This document shows, in pieces, positions 6,954 through 15,703 of a stretch of 64,000 bases of DNA (its first letter is position 1; the number at the start of each line of letters is the position of its first letter). The DNA comes from Caproicibacter sp047833665 (GTDB lineage Bacteria > Bacillota > Clostridia > Oscillospirales > Acutalibacteraceae), in contig CP181261.1 in NCBI GenBank assembly GCA_047833665.1, positions 992,001 to 1,056,000 on the forward strand, given 5' to 3'. The notes beneath the pieces were generated by a model that searched no databases, was not told the DNA's origin, and saw only the letters and a list, made by a program, of their open reading frames with translations. The position numbers and the translations under genes were made by a program.

Positions 6954-7478
6954 ATGATTCTGTCGGGTAAAGAAATTCTGCGCCGCTTGGGCGGGGATAT
7001 TGTCATAGAACCTTTTGAAAAAAAGAAATTGAATCCGAACAGCTACAATCTGTCCTTGCACAATGAGCTTTTGGTTTATCAAGAGACCGTCCTAGATATG
7101 AAAAAACCAAATCCGGTTCAAAAAATTTTGATACCTGAATCCGGTCTGCGGCTGGAGCCGGGGAGGCTGTATCTTGGCAGAACGGCGGAATATACACGCA
7201 CGGAAAACCTCGTTCCGATGCTGGAGGGGCGCTCTTCTGTGGGCAGGCTTGGGTTGTTTATCCATATCACTGCGGGGTTCGGTGATGTAGGATTTGCAGG
7301 GTATTGGACACTGGAAATGTTCTGCACGCAGCCGATTATCATTTATCCGGGCGTTGAAATCTGCCAGATTTACTACCACACCTTAGAAGGGGATTACGAA
7401 CCGTACAAAAGCGGAAAATACCAGAACAATTGCGGTATTCAGCCGAGCTTGCTGTACCGTGAGTTCCGGCAAAAATAA
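6954..7478 (+). CDS. dcd: dCTP deaminase
   Basis: A 174-residue member of the dCTP deaminase/dUTPase fold. It makes dUTP from dCTP, feeding thymidylate synthesis. LEGRSSVGRLGLFIH and ITAGFGDVGFAGYWTLEM contain the expected catalytic and nucleotide-binding residues (Arg and Ser of the RSSVGR motif and Glu of TLEM). A bifunctional dCTP deaminase/dUTPase activity cannot be excluded. The ATG at 6954 follows AGGAAAGGAAG; an upstream in-frame ATG at 6873 lies inside the preceding terminator and is rejected. It is convergent with nrdG, and both are nucleotide-metabolism genes. Confidence 0.93.
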   Translation: MILSGKEILRRLGGDIVIEPFEKKKLNPNSYNLSLHNELLVYQETVLDMKKPNPVQKILIPESGLRLEPGRLYLGRTAEYTRTENLVPMLEGRSSVGRLGLFIHITAGFGDVGFAGYWTLEMFCTQPIIIYPGVEICQIYYHTLEGDYEPYKSGKYQNNCGIQPSLLYREFRQK

Positions 7479-7580
7479 AGGATCATGTCCGACGCTAACG
7501 TTGCAGCGGACATTATCCTAAAAGTTAAAATATCGGTATGGAACTTGATGTATATTATACGAAGTTCTTTTTAATGACGC

Positions 7581-7634
7581 AAGAAACCGGATCCTATCTA
7601 ACTGCTGTGTTAGGGGATCCGGTTTCTTAAGTTT
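7581..7634. terminator. Bidirectional terminator between dcd and nrdG
   Basis: AAGAAACCGGATCC (7581-7594) pairs perfectly with GGATCCGGTTTCTT (7615-7628). An inner CTAAC/GTTAG stem extends the hairpin, and T-runs lie outside it. Confidence 0.9.
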
Positions 7635-7643
7635 TTTCGGAAA

Positions 7644-8333
7644 TTACGGCATGATCATTCCCGGCTGCAGCGCCGACATTTTTTCTGCAAATGCATATAT
7701 TTGTTTTTGCGTCCAAGGAAGGACGTGCACACGTTCCTCATCGCAGGGTTTATACAGTTCCGGTTTTCGATAGCGGTTTAGCGTCCACCGAGGGACAACA
7801 GGTAATTCACGTGCCATTTGAAGAAGATCGATATCCGTTAGCTGAGGGATAACGGTAGTGCGGATTTCAAACGGTACGCCGCTTTGCAGAAGGAGATTTA
7901 CTGTTTTCTGCACCTTTTCTGCATCGGCATCCGGCCCGCAAATTTCTTTGTACCGTGATGCGGGTGCCTTATAATCCACTGCAAAATAACTGCATACTCC
8001 GCTTTCCAATACGTTCGATACCACTTTTGGATTGGAACCGTTTGTGTCTAATTTCACCTGATAACCCATTTCATGCAGGGATTTGAGCGTTTCAATCAGA
8101 TCCGGCTGAAGGGTTGGTTCGCCACCGGTGACAACAACGGCATCCAGCAGTCCAACGCGTTTTTTCAGAAACGCATAAATTGAATTTAAATTTAAGATTT
8201 CATGCGGACCGGAAAGCAGGAAGCGATTGTGACAGTAAAAGCAATCGTAATTACATCCGGGCGTGAATAGAACGCAAGAAACAAGTCCGGGGTAATCCAC
8301 TAGGGAACTTTTCTGAATTCCCGCGATAATCAT
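7644..8333 (-). CDS. nrdG: Anaerobic ribonucleotide reductase activating protein
   Basis: A 229-residue radical SAM protein that installs the glycyl radical on NrdD. The cluster motif CNYDCFYC gives Cys27, Cys31 and Cys34 (CxxxCxxC), followed by TGGEPTL for SAM binding. The length fits the longer NrdG subtype (about 230 residues) rather than the short 155-residue enterobacterial form. The start at 8333 overlaps the NrdD stop by 4 bases (ATGA), implying translational coupling; an in-frame start at 8438 would lie deep inside nrdD. Confidence 0.95.
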   Translation of the reverse strand: MIIAGIQKSSLVDYPGLVSCVLFTPGCNYDCFYCHNRFLLSGPHEILNLNSIYAFLKKRVGLLDAVVVTGGEPTLQPDLIETLKSLHEMGYQVKLDTNGSNPKVVSNVLESGVCSYFAVDYKAPASRYKEICGPDADAEKVQKTVNLLLQSGVPFEIRTTVIPQLTDIDLLQMARELPVVPRWTLNRYRKPELYKPCDEERVHVLPWTQKQIYAFAEKMSALQPGMIMP

Positions 8334-10426
8334 ATGGCATTTTCCTTGATAACATATTTTTTCCGTTCCCTGTATTCCTCCTGCTTGCCGCGGTTGAAGT
8401 TCTGTACCGGGCGCAGATATCCTACCACGCGGCTCCAAACCTCAGCCGGTTTGCCGCAGGTTGGGCAAGTGAAATGTTCACCGGCAATATAGCCGTGGTC
8501 ACTGCAAATGGAGAATGTAGGAGTCAAAGAAATATAGGGAAGCTTATAATTTGTAAAGATTTTGCGGATTAAGCGTTTTGCGGCTTCGATGTCATGAATT
8601 TCTTCGCCAAGATAAAAGTGCAGCACGGTTCCGCCGGTGTACAGGGACTGAAGTTCATCTTGAAGCTCGAGTGTTTCAAAAATATCATCTGTGTATCCAA
8701 CTGGAAGCTGCGTTGAATTTGTGTAATACGGCTCCTTGTCGCCGGCTGTGATAATATCGGGATAGCGGGCCTTGTCCAAGCGGGCAAGACTGTAGCTGGC
8801 ACCCTCGGCCGGGGTTGCTTCCAGATTGTAGTAATGACCGGTTTCAGCCTGCAGGTCGCGGATGAAATCGCGCATATAGTGGAGAGTTCCAATTGCAAAC
8901 TGTTGGCCTTGCTGCGTTGTCAAATCGCAGTCGGGCCCGAATAGGTTCATGCAGGCCTCATTCATACCGATTAGTCCAATGGTATTAAAATGATTGTGCC
9001 AATAGGAACCGGTTTTTGCTTTTACCTCTTTCAGGTAATGCTGCGAATACGGATACAAGCCGCGCTCAGTCTGATCCTCAATCACTTTGCGCTTAATTTC
9101 AAGACTTTCTTTGGCGATATTCATCGCCCTCCAAAGGCGCATGCGGAATTCGGTTTCATCTTTTGAAACATAAGCGATTCGGGGCAGGTTAATCGTCACC
9201 ACACCGATAGAACCGGTCAGCGGATTAGACCCGAACAAACCGCCGCCGCGCTTGCGCAGTTCGGTTTTGTCAATGCGCAGACGGCAGCACATGGACAGCG
9301 CGTCTTCCGGAGAAAGGTCGGAATTGATGTAATTGGAGAAGTATGGTATGCCGTATTTGCAGGTGATTTCCATAAAGCGATTGACAACAGGACTATCCCA
9401 TTGGAAGTCTTTCGTCACATTTATGGTCGGAATCGGGAAGGTGAATACACGGCCTTTGCTGTCGCCCTCCATCATTACATCGCAGAAGGCCATGTTAATC
9501 ATGTCCATTTCTTTCTGGAAATCACCGTATTTTTCCGGCATGATTTCTCCGCCGATTATGACATTTTGGTCACGCAGCGTGCGGGGAACCACGATATCGA
9601 ATGTCAGGTTGGAAAATGGACACTGAAAACCAACACGGGTAGGAACATTCAGATTAAAAATAAATTCCTGAAGCGCCTGCTTGACGGCTTTGTAATCCAT
9701 GTTGTCATAGCGGACAAAGGGTGCGCAATAGGTATCGAAAGAGGACCATGCCTGCGCACCGGCTGTTTCGCCCTGTGTGGTAAAGGTCGAATTGACAATT
9801 TGCCCAAGGAAAGAACGCAAATGCCGCGGCGGACGTGATTCGACCTTGCCGGGCACACCGCCGAATCCTCCCTGCAGAATTTGCCTTAAATCCCATCCCG
9901 CGCAGTACGGACCGAAAAATCCTAAATCGTGAATATGAATATCGCCGGAAAGATGCGCATCGCGAATTTCCTGCGGATAAATTTCATGAAGCCAATAGTT
10001 TTTTGTGAATGCTTCGCGAACGTAGTTGTTCAGACCGTTAATGGATTTTTGCGTATTGGCATTTTCATTGATTTTCCAGTCTCTGTCGTCCAGATATTCG
10101 CTGAACATGTTGATGGTAGCACCAATGAGTGCATTCGCTTCGCGGGCGGAACGCCTTTTTTCACGGTACAGGATATAAGCCTTTGCTGTTTTTGCATGAC
10201 CGTTCTCGATAAGTACCTTTTCAACAATATCTTGGATGCCTTCCACATCGGCAACCCCGTCCGGAAATTTCTGCTCGGCAATGGCAACCACCTGATCTGC
10301 CAAACGTTTTGATGTGGTAAAATCATCACCGCCGACCGCGGTTGCAGCCTTAAAAATCGCCCAGACGATTTTCTCTTTTTTAAACGGCACTTTGGTCCGG
10401 TCCCTTTTAATAATTTGTGTCAACAT
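8330..10426 (-). CDS. nrdD: Anaerobic (class III) ribonucleoside-triphosphate reductase
   Basis: A 698-residue oxygen-sensitive reductase that makes dNTPs from NTPs. An ATP-cone domain spans about residues 1-95 (IIKRDRTKVPFKKEKIVWAI). The catalytic barrel follows. The C-terminus has the zinc site (ICSDHG and CPTCG) and the glycyl-radical motif RVVGYLRPV. The start at 10426 is chosen because GGGAGGA lies 7 bases upstream; the ATG two codons earlier is too close. It heads the nrdDG operon behind an NrdR-type operator region. Class III use implies strictly anaerobic growth. Confidence 0.96.
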   Translation of the reverse strand: MLTQIIKRDRTKVPFKKEKIVWAIFKAATAVGGDDFTTSKRLADQVVAIAEQKFPDGVADVEGIQDIVEKVLIENGHAKTAKAYILYREKRRSAREANALIGATINMFSEYLDDRDWKINENANTQKSINGLNNYVREAFTKNYWLHEIYPQEIRDAHLSGDIHIHDLGFFGPYCAGWDLRQILQGGFGGVPGKVESRPPRHLRSFLGQIVNSTFTTQGETAGAQAWSSFDTYCAPFVRYDNMDYKAVKQALQEFIFNLNVPTRVGFQCPFSNLTFDIVVPRTLRDQNVIIGGEIMPEKYGDFQKEMDMINMAFCDVMMEGDSKGRVFTFPIPTINVTKDFQWDSPVVNRFMEITCKYGIPYFSNYINSDLSPEDALSMCCRLRIDKTELRKRGGGLFGSNPLTGSIGVVTINLPRIAYVSKDETEFRMRLWRAMNIAKESLEIKRKVIEDQTERGLYPYSQHYLKEVKAKTGSYWHNHFNTIGLIGMNEACMNLFGPDCDLTTQQGQQFAIGTLHYMRDFIRDLQAETGHYYNLEATPAEGASYSLARLDKARYPDIITAGDKEPYYTNSTQLPVGYTDDIFETLELQDELQSLYTGGTVLHFYLGEEIHDIEAAKRLIRKIFTNYKLPYISLTPTFSICSDHGYIAGEHFTCPTCGKPAEVWSRVVGYLRPVQNFNRGKQEEYRERKKYVIKENAI

Positions 10427-10456
10427 AGACATTCCTCCCACTTTTGTATGATACCA

Positions 10457-10525
10457 GAACAATATATAGTTCCTTGTGTTTTTTAAAGTACTATATATAT
10501 TAGTATTTGCAGCAGGAAATGTCAA
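10457..10525 (-). promoter_or_regulatory. nrdD promoter with paired NrdR-box-like operators
   Basis: On the minus strand, TTGACA (10520-10525) and TAATAT (10497-10502) with a 17-base spacer form a promoter. A 16-base palindrome at 10457-10472 reads GAACTATATATTGTTC, and its core CTATATATTG fits the known NrdR box (acaCwAtATaTwGtgt). A second AT-rich palindrome at 10489-10505 overlaps the -10 box; its core is longer and fits less well. The centres are about 32 bp apart, three helical turns, as is usual for paired NrdR boxes. Confidence 0.75.
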
Positions 10526-10557
10526 TAGAAATTTTCTACAGAAAAAAAGAAATGATT

Positions 10558-10977
10558 TTAACGCTTATTTTGACAATCCCGGCAATAGCCGAAAATTTCA
10601 AGATTGTGGCCGGTAACCTCGAAACCGGTTTTAGCCATTAAATCTTTTTCATAGGACTCCACCGGACAGTTGTCTAGGGGAAACATTTTGTGGCAGCTTA
10701 GACAGACCAGATAATGTCGGTGTCTGTCGTGCAGATCAAACAGTGCGCCGCATTCCTCCACAGTATTCAATTTCCTCACTGCTTTTTTAGAAACCAGAAG
10801 TTCCAGCACTCGGTAGACTGTAGAAAGACTGATGGATTCCCCCTGTTCCCGCAGCTGGATGAAAATTCCTTCTGCAGAAACAGGTTTGGAACTTTGTTCC
10901 AGTATGCCAATAATCCTGCGGCGCTGACGGGTGCTCTTTAAACCATAGCTTTTCAGGCGGCCTGTGCTGTCTTCCAT
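10558..10977 (-). CDS. Fur-family regulator, Zur-like
   Basis: A 139-residue metal-sensing repressor: winged helix (residues 5-85, STRQRRRIIGILEQ, ISLSTVYRVLELL) and a dimerisation domain with HDRHRHYLVCLSCHKM and a C-terminal CRDCQ, making the two CxxC structural zinc site. It is the last gene of a znuA-znuC-znuB-like operon, which argues for zinc sensing (Zur). AGGAG lies before the ATG and it begins 4 bases after znuB. A palindrome in the operon promoter is a plausible binding site. Confidence 0.88.
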   Translation of the reverse strand: MEDSTGRLKSYGLKSTRQRRRIIGILEQSSKPVSAEGIFIQLREQGESISLSTVYRVLELLVSKKAVRKLNTVEECGALFDLHDRHRHYLVCLSCHKMFPLDNCPVESYEKDLMAKTGFEVTGHNLEIFGYCRDCQNKR

Positions 10978-10981
10978 GCAA

Positions 10982-11821
10982 TCAACTCCTGAACACAGTT
11001 TTCATAATAGACTGAGTCCCTTTTCGGCCGCGCAGGACATAGACCAGCAGGTAACATAGGGTGGAAAAGATGACGATGCTCGCTCCTGAGGCGATATTCC
11101 ATGTATAAGAAAGCCAAAGTCCCGCAAGGCAGAAAACGGCACCGAAAATAATGGAATACAAAATCCGCTTGCCGAAACTGTTTGTCAAAAGACCGGCGAC
11201 GGCCGCCGGCGCGGTCAGCAGTGCAAGAACCAAAATAATACCGACAACACGGATGAGAACGACAACGGTCATTGCAACCAAAATCAACAGTATATTATTC
11301 AGGCGGGCAGTTGGAATTCCCATAACAGCGGCGAATTCTTCATCAAACAGAAATGCTTTCCAAGTATCATAAAAAGATGCTACCGCAATTACAACCACAA
11401 AGGTCAGGACAACCATCAGAAGAATATCGCTGTGTGTTACGGACAAGATATTGCCGAACAGATAAGAATTCATATCCGGGGGATAGCCCGGTGTCATTGC
11501 TATAAACAGGACGCCCAGTGCCATGCCGAACGACCAGAACAGACCGATGATAACATCGGTTTTAGCCGCTTTTCTGCGGCTGATTTGTCCGATGGCAAGT
11601 GCTCCAAAGACAGCAAACAGAAAAGCGCCGAGAATCGGTTCAAAACCAAGCAGATAACCAAGCCCCACACCTCCGTAGGAAGTGTGGGCTATGCCGCCGC
11701 TGAGCATGACCATCTTTTTTTCAATGATAATCACTCCGATGATGCCGCAGACGATGCTGGCAAGCAGTCCTGCGGCTACCGCATTTTGCAGAAACTGATA
11801 TGTTAATAGTGCGGATATCAT
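10982..11821 (-). CDS. znuB: Zinc/manganese ABC transporter permease
   Basis: A 279-residue permease of the ABC-3 family with about eight membrane segments (for example LLASIVCGIIGVIII and LALLTAPAAVAGLL). It would form the membrane channel for the metal delivered by the lipoprotein encoded first in the operon. The ATG immediately follows the TAA of the ATPase gene. The Zur-like gene in the operon suggests zinc, although ABC-3 permeases also carry manganese. Confidence 0.92.
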   Translation of the reverse strand: MISALLTYQFLQNAVAAGLLASIVCGIIGVIIIEKKMVMLSGGIAHTSYGGVGLGYLLGFEPILGAFLFAVFGALAIGQISRRKAAKTDVIIGLFWSFGMALGVLFIAMTPGYPPDMNSYLFGNILSVTHSDILLMVVLTFVVVIAVASFYDTWKAFLFDEEFAAVMGIPTARLNNILLILVAMTVVVLIRVVGIILVLALLTAPAAVAGLLTNSFGKRILYSIIFGAVFCLAGLWLSYTWNIASGASIVIFSTLCYLLVYVLRGRKGTQSIMKTVFRS

Positions 11822-12601
11822 TTACCAGTCCTCCTTGTGTGTTTTCAATACCCAATGCGGCACACCATGTGCAATTAGGTCGACTGGGCATCCGTATAGT
11901 GCATCAACTGTATTGTGGTCTAGTTCCGGTTCTCCGTGGTAAACCAATCGTCCGTTTAGGCACGCAATCCGGTGGACCTGTGTGGACACTGCCATCGTGT
12001 CATGTGTAACAAGCAAAATGGTCATCTGGCGGTTCAATTTCCCCAGTAAATCGTAAATCTGTTTGCGCGATTTTGCGTCCACACTCGCGGTTGGTTCGTC
12101 CAAAAGGAGAATTTGCGGATGTTCCGCCAGTGCGCGGGCTATCAGCATTTTTTGAAATTCTCCGCCGGACAGTCCGCCAATTTGGCGATTGGCAAGCTCC
12201 GAGATGCCAACTTCTTTTAAAGCGGCATCGGCCGCCGCTTTGTCCGCGTCGGAGTACCGATGAAAGAGAAGACGGCTGTGCGTTATCCTGCCGGTTAGAA
12301 CCACTTCCCGAACCGTGACAGGGAAGCTGCGGTCTACGGCCGAAAATTGAGGAACATAGCCAACCAGAGTTCCCGCTTTGCCCGGGGCTTTTCCGCAGAC
12401 CTGAATGGTTCCGCCGGATATTGGAACAAGGCCCAGAATGGAACGGAGCAGTGTGGTTTTGCCTCCTCCGTTTGGGCCGATGATTCCTAGGTATTCTCCC
12501 TGTGCTATATCAAGATTAATGTCGGCAAGTGCGGTTACATCGTTGTACTGCACAGTAAGATGTTTGATTTGAATGACCTTGTCATCGGATTTTACAGTCA
12601 T
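11822..12601 (-). CDS. znuC: Zinc/manganese ABC transporter ATP-binding protein
   Basis: A 259-residue ABC ATPase with Walker A GPNGGGKTT (about residues 43-51), Q-loop VPQFSA, signature LSGGE, Walker B ILLLDEPTA and the switch histidine in LLVTHD. It powers metal uptake with the permease downstream. Its ATG overlaps the stop of the binding-protein gene by 4 bases. Confidence 0.94.
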   Translation of the reverse strand: MTVKSDDKVIQIKHLTVQYNDVTALADINLDIAQGEYLGIIGPNGGGKTTLLRSILGLVPISGGTIQVCGKAPGKAGTLVGYVPQFSAVDRSFPVTVREVVLTGRITHSRLLFHRYSDADKAAADAALKEVGISELANRQIGGLSGGEFQKMLIARALAEHPQILLLDEPTASVDAKSRKQIYDLLGKLNRQMTILLVTHDTMAVSTQVHRIACLNGRLVYHGEPELDHNTVDALYGCPVDLIAHGVPHWVLKTHKEDW

Positions 12602-13488
12602 TGCATTGCCTCCGCCATAGTAGTTGCCATTTTTTTCAGATTTTCAATATAATCGGGTGCAAGCGGTGAGAGTTCCACGGTTTTTCCGCCGATTTCTTCG
12701 GCAAAAGCTTCAGACTGCTTGCTGTCCACTTCATCCTGATAGAAAATAGCATGAATATTTTGCTGTTTCGCAAAATCCACCATGTCTTTCAAATGCTGCG
12801 GAGTTGCCTCTTTTCCTTCTTCCTCAAGCGAATACATGGTCAGCCCGTAATCATCTGCAAGATAACCGAAAGCCGGGTGAAATACAAGAAAATTTTTATT
12901 CTCGATTTTAGAAAAGATTTCTTTCAGCTCAGCATCCAATTCATCCAGCTGCTTTAAATAGTTTTGTGCGTTTTCCTCATACTGCTGCTTGTTCGCAGGG
13001 TCTAGCTCTCCGCATTGCTGTGCGATGGTTTCCACCATGACCTTTGCCCGCTTGGGGGAAAGCCAGATATGAGGATCCCGTTCCCCGGAAGAAAAGGTGC
13101 GGTCCGGATATTGTTTCGCAACTGCATCCTGCAGGCGGACGATTTTCATGTTGTTTAGGTCAGCGGCAGCCGGCAAAATAGAGGATTCTTCCACAGGTAC
13201 GCCAATTGCAAAGTAGATACTAGCCCGGCTGAGTTCTTCTTTTTGCTGTGGCGTAGGTTCATAGGTTTCAGGGCTGTAGCCGGGAGGAACGGTGGTGATA
13301 ATTTCCATCAAATCACCGCAGACCGCCTTGGCAAAAGTAGCCTCCGGTACAATTGTAACGGCTATCACGGGCTTTTGAGTTTCCTCCGACGAAGCCGAAG
13401 ATTGTTCCAAATTAGAAGCGCATGCTGTGAACAGCAGAAAAATAGTAAGCAGTATTCCGGATGCAGATAATAAAATTCGCTTTATCAA
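12598..13488 (-). CDS. znuA: Metal-binding lipoprotein of zinc ABC transporter
   Basis: A 296-residue cluster A-I (ZnuA/TroA-type) binding lipoprotein. The TTG at 13488 is chosen because GGAGGG lies 9 bases upstream; longer in-frame starts lie in the operator. A signal peptide with lipobox LFTAC places the mature protein on the outer face of the membrane. Metal ligands visible are His in RDPHIWLSP and His in VFHPAFGY. The position of the first ligand, usually PHxYEPTP, reads SPETYEPTP, so Glu replaces His. No long His-rich loop is present. Zinc is the likely metal from operon context. Confidence 0.9.
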   Translation of the reverse strand: MIKRILLSASGILLTIFLLFTACASNLEQSSASSEETQKPVIAVTIVPEATFAKAVCGDLMEIITTVPPGYSPETYEPTPQQKEELSRASIYFAIGVPVEESSILPAAADLNNMKIVRLQDAVAKQYPDRTFSSGERDPHIWLSPKRAKVMVETIAQQCGELDPANKQQYEENAQNYLKQLDELDAELKEIFSKIENKNFLVFHPAFGYLADDYGLTMYSLEEEGKEATPQHLKDMVDFAKQQNIHAIFYQDEVDSKQSEAFAEEIGGKTVELSPLAPDYIENLKKMATTMAEAMQ

Positions 13489-13508
13489 TTTCTCGATCCC
13501 TCCGTTGT

Positions 13509-13567
13509 AAATGCGAATGATTTGCATTTGCATTTGGCATTGTATCACATCAGAATGAGTTTGTAAA
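13509..13567 (-). promoter_or_regulatory. znuACB-zur promoter with Zur-type palindrome
   Basis: On the minus strand TTTACA (13562-13567), 17 bases and TACAAT (13539-13544) form a promoter. A palindrome at 13509-13529 has outer arms AAATGC/GCATTT and an inner AAT/ATT, differing only at the centre and two wobble positions. It sits at about +10 to +30, between promoter and ribosome binding site. Firmicute Zur boxes share this symmetric AT-rich plan; binding by the operon's own Fur-family protein is inferred. Confidence 0.75.
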
Positions 13568-13704
13568 TACTTTTATTTTGTGACAATATGGGCAGAATAT
13601 TGCAAATGGAACTTTTGCGGGTATGAACTGCACCTAAATATGTAGCATATGAATTGAATAAATTATGATTTCTAGGTAAAACTAGGTTCGAAAGGGGTAA
13701 TATC

Positions 13705-13914
13705 ATGCTTGATAAAATCGCTTTAATTCTGGTTATTATCGGAGGACTCAATTGGGGGTCCATTGGGCTTTTTGGATTTGACATTGTCGCGTGGATTTTT
13801 GGCGGGCAGCTTACGGCTGGCAGCCGCATTGTATTCGTAGTGGTGGCCATCTCCGCGCTGTGGTGTTTAAGATTTCTGTTTCGTGACGATGAAGAGACTG
13901 TTCACAACACGTAG
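13705..13914 (+). CDS. DUF378 small membrane protein
   Basis: A 69-residue protein with two predicted membrane helices (residues 4-22 and 42-60). LILVIIGGLNWGSIGLFGFD is the hallmark of DUF378, a family of unknown role. AAAGGGG lies before the ATG. It stands alone between the znu promoter and coaX. Confidence 0.9.
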   Translation: MLDKIALILVIIGGLNWGSIGLFGFDIVAWIFGGQLTAGSRIVFVVVAISALWCLRFLFRDDEETVHNT

Positions 13915-13931
13915 ACGCTTTTTCACCACAA

Positions 13932-13971
13932 AATAGCCGTCGTTCCAACTCACTTGGAAACGACGGCTATT
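13932..13971. terminator. Bidirectional terminator between DUF378 gene and coaX
   Basis: AATAGCCGTCGTT (13932-13944) pairs with AACGACGGCTATT (13959-13971), extended by CCA/TGG. A TTTT follows on the minus strand, so it fits coaX best. Confidence 0.8.
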
Positions 13972-14003
13972 GCTATCAATGGTTTATACATAATGATACC
14001 GCG

Positions 14004-14774
14004 CTAAGGTTTGTTTTTTTCATAAATAATCCGCAGACCTTCCAGAAGAAGTGTGTCGCAAAAGACGATATCGCGTTCACACTGTGAAATAACTTCTTTT
14101 GCAAGGCCGCCCGTGGCGACGATACTGCATTTTTTGCCAAGCTCTTTTTCCATATGGCTGCACATGCCATCTATCATGCAGGCAGTACCGTTAATTAAGC
14201 CGGAGCGCATACATTCTGCTGTACTGCCGCCGATATAGTGTTCAGGAGCTTCCAAACTGACGGAAGGCAGCTGAGCTGTGCGGTTGGTAAGAGCATCCAG
14301 CGAAATGCCGATTCCCGGTGCGATCGCGCCGCCGAGCATACGCCTGTCTTCATCGAGCACGACAAATGTCGTTGCGGTACCCATATCAACAATAATGCAG
14401 GGCCCGTCGAACATCTCCGCCGCGGCGACACAGCCCACAATCAGGTCGGCGCCAACGGTTTCGGCTCCGCTGCTAAGGTCGATTTTTATGCCTGTTTTGG
14501 TTTTCGGTCCTACGCAAATCGGTTCCGTGCCGATCAAACGGCGAATTGCCCGTTTTAAGTATGAATTTACGGTAGGCACAACCGAACTGACTGCAGCACC
14601 TTCAATCTGCCGGCACGATACTCCGTGGATGTCCAGAATCTCCTTGAGCTCAATTGCATACTGGTCTTCCATTCTCATGCGGTCCGTAGCCATTCTAGAG
14701 ACAAACAGCAGTTTCTTTCCTTCATAAACGCCTAGGGTAATATTGGTGTTGCCAATATCCAAAACCAAAATCAT
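14004..14774 (-). CDS. coaX: Type III pantothenate kinase
   Basis: A 256-residue type III pantothenate kinase, the first step of coenzyme A synthesis. The ASKHA-fold phosphate motif DIGNTN is at residues 6-11; GADLIVGCVAA and IIVDMGTATTFVVL carry the pantothenate- and metal-binding residues, and GGAIAPGIG follows. The start at 14774 gives the family N-terminus MILVLDIGNTN after GGGGGCAG; the open frame further upstream is not conserved in type. It is monocistronic. Confidence 0.95.
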   Translation of the reverse strand: MILVLDIGNTNITLGVYEGKKLLFVSRMATDRMRMEDQYAIELKEILDIHGVSCRQIEGAAVSSVVPTVNSYLKRAIRRLIGTEPICVGPKTKTGIKIDLSSGAETVGADLIVGCVAAAEMFDGPCIIVDMGTATTFVVLDEDRRMLGGAIAPGIGISLDALTNRTAQLPSVSLEAPEHYIGGSTAECMRSGLINGTACMIDGMCSHMEKELGKKCSIVATGGLAKEVISQCERDIVFCDTLLLEGLRIIYEKNKP

Positions 14775-14852
14775 ACGGAATCTGCCCCCACTGCGGAATC
14801 GATGGAAATCCAAATGGTGTTTTCCAGTTTCCGCCAAATCATATATAAGGAA

Positions 14853-14881
14853 ATTATAGCAAAGTCAGATTTGGAATGCAA
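14853..14881 (-). promoter_or_regulatory. coaX promoter; rest of gap to 15181 empty
   Basis: A perfect TATAAT (14853-14858 on the minus strand) lies 17 bases from a weak -35 TTGCAT (14876-14881). Between 14882 and 15181 I see no gene with a ribosome binding site and no clear terminator for spmB. Confidence 0.5.
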
Positions 14882-15181
14882 TGGGAAAGTACCCTTGGAG
14901 GCTGCAATTTTCAAAGAGCTGTGCTATCTGAAAAAATAGAGGATACATACCATGCTGTACACAACCAATATACAGCGCAGAATGAGACAAAAAGCACGCC
15001 CCACTTCTCTGTGTATCCCCAAATGCCTGCCAGTGACTGCTTTCTGCCCACAAACCACATAGGAAGCAAAATGAGGTGATAGTATACCAAGCTGCTGCAG
15101 GGAGACGATGGGAGCTATCAGAAATGAGGTGGAATTTGTTGGAGGAAATTACAGCAGTTCAATCTGTTGCAGGAAAACCGT

Positions 15182-15703
15182 TCACGAAAAAAACAGCCGT
15201 ACCGTCAGTGCAGAAATAATGCAAACAGTCAGGTCGGCGGTAAGAGCGGCGGGTATGGTGTGGCGCGTTTTTTTTATGTTGACAGCCCCGAAATATACAG
15301 CAATGGCATAAAATGTTGTTTCTGTGGAGGCGGACATTACCGAGGCGATACGCCCGATAAGACTGTCCGGTCCGTAGTCTTTAAAAATTTGAGTCAGAAC
15401 GGCAGTAGAACCACTGCCGGAAATCGGGCGAATCAATGTCAGCGGCATGACTTGTTTCGGCAGGCCAATCAAAGAGGCAACCGGTGCTAGGAAAGAAGAG
15501 AGAAGGTCCAGAGCACCGGAGGCGCTGAACATGGAAACGGCTAAAATTAAGCCAATCAACGTAGGGAGAATCGCTATGGTGGAACGAAGGCCTTCCTTGG
15601 CGCCGGCTACAAAAGTATCAAATACAGGAACTTTTCGAATGAATCCGAACAGGATAATGCTTAGAACAACGGCAGGCATAACGTAAGTTCCCAGCTTATC
15701 CAC
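15182..15703 (-). CDS. spmB: Spore maturation protein B
   Basis: A 173-residue nucleoside-recognition/gate-domain membrane protein. IRPISGSGSTAVLTQIFKDYGPDS and SASTETTFYAIAVYFGAV are family hallmarks. With SpmA it is needed for normal dehydration of the spore core in Bacillus and Clostridium. The GTG start at 15703 follows GGAAGG and overlaps the spmA stop by 8 bases, so the pair is translationally coupled. Confidence 0.93.
   Translation of the reverse strand: MDKLGTYVMPAVVLSIILFGFIRKVPVFDTFVAGAKEGLRSTIAILPTLIGLILAVSMFSASGALDLLSSFLAPVASLIGLPKQVMPLTLIRPISGSGSTAVLTQIFKDYGPDSLIGRIASVMSASTETTFYAIAVYFGAVNIKKTRHTIPAALTADLTVCIISALTVRLFFS

Noticed and set aside
14876..15490. Several plus-strand frames between coaX and spmB and opposite spmB
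   Set aside because: No ribosome binding sites or recognisable domains; those past 15182 are shadows of spmB.
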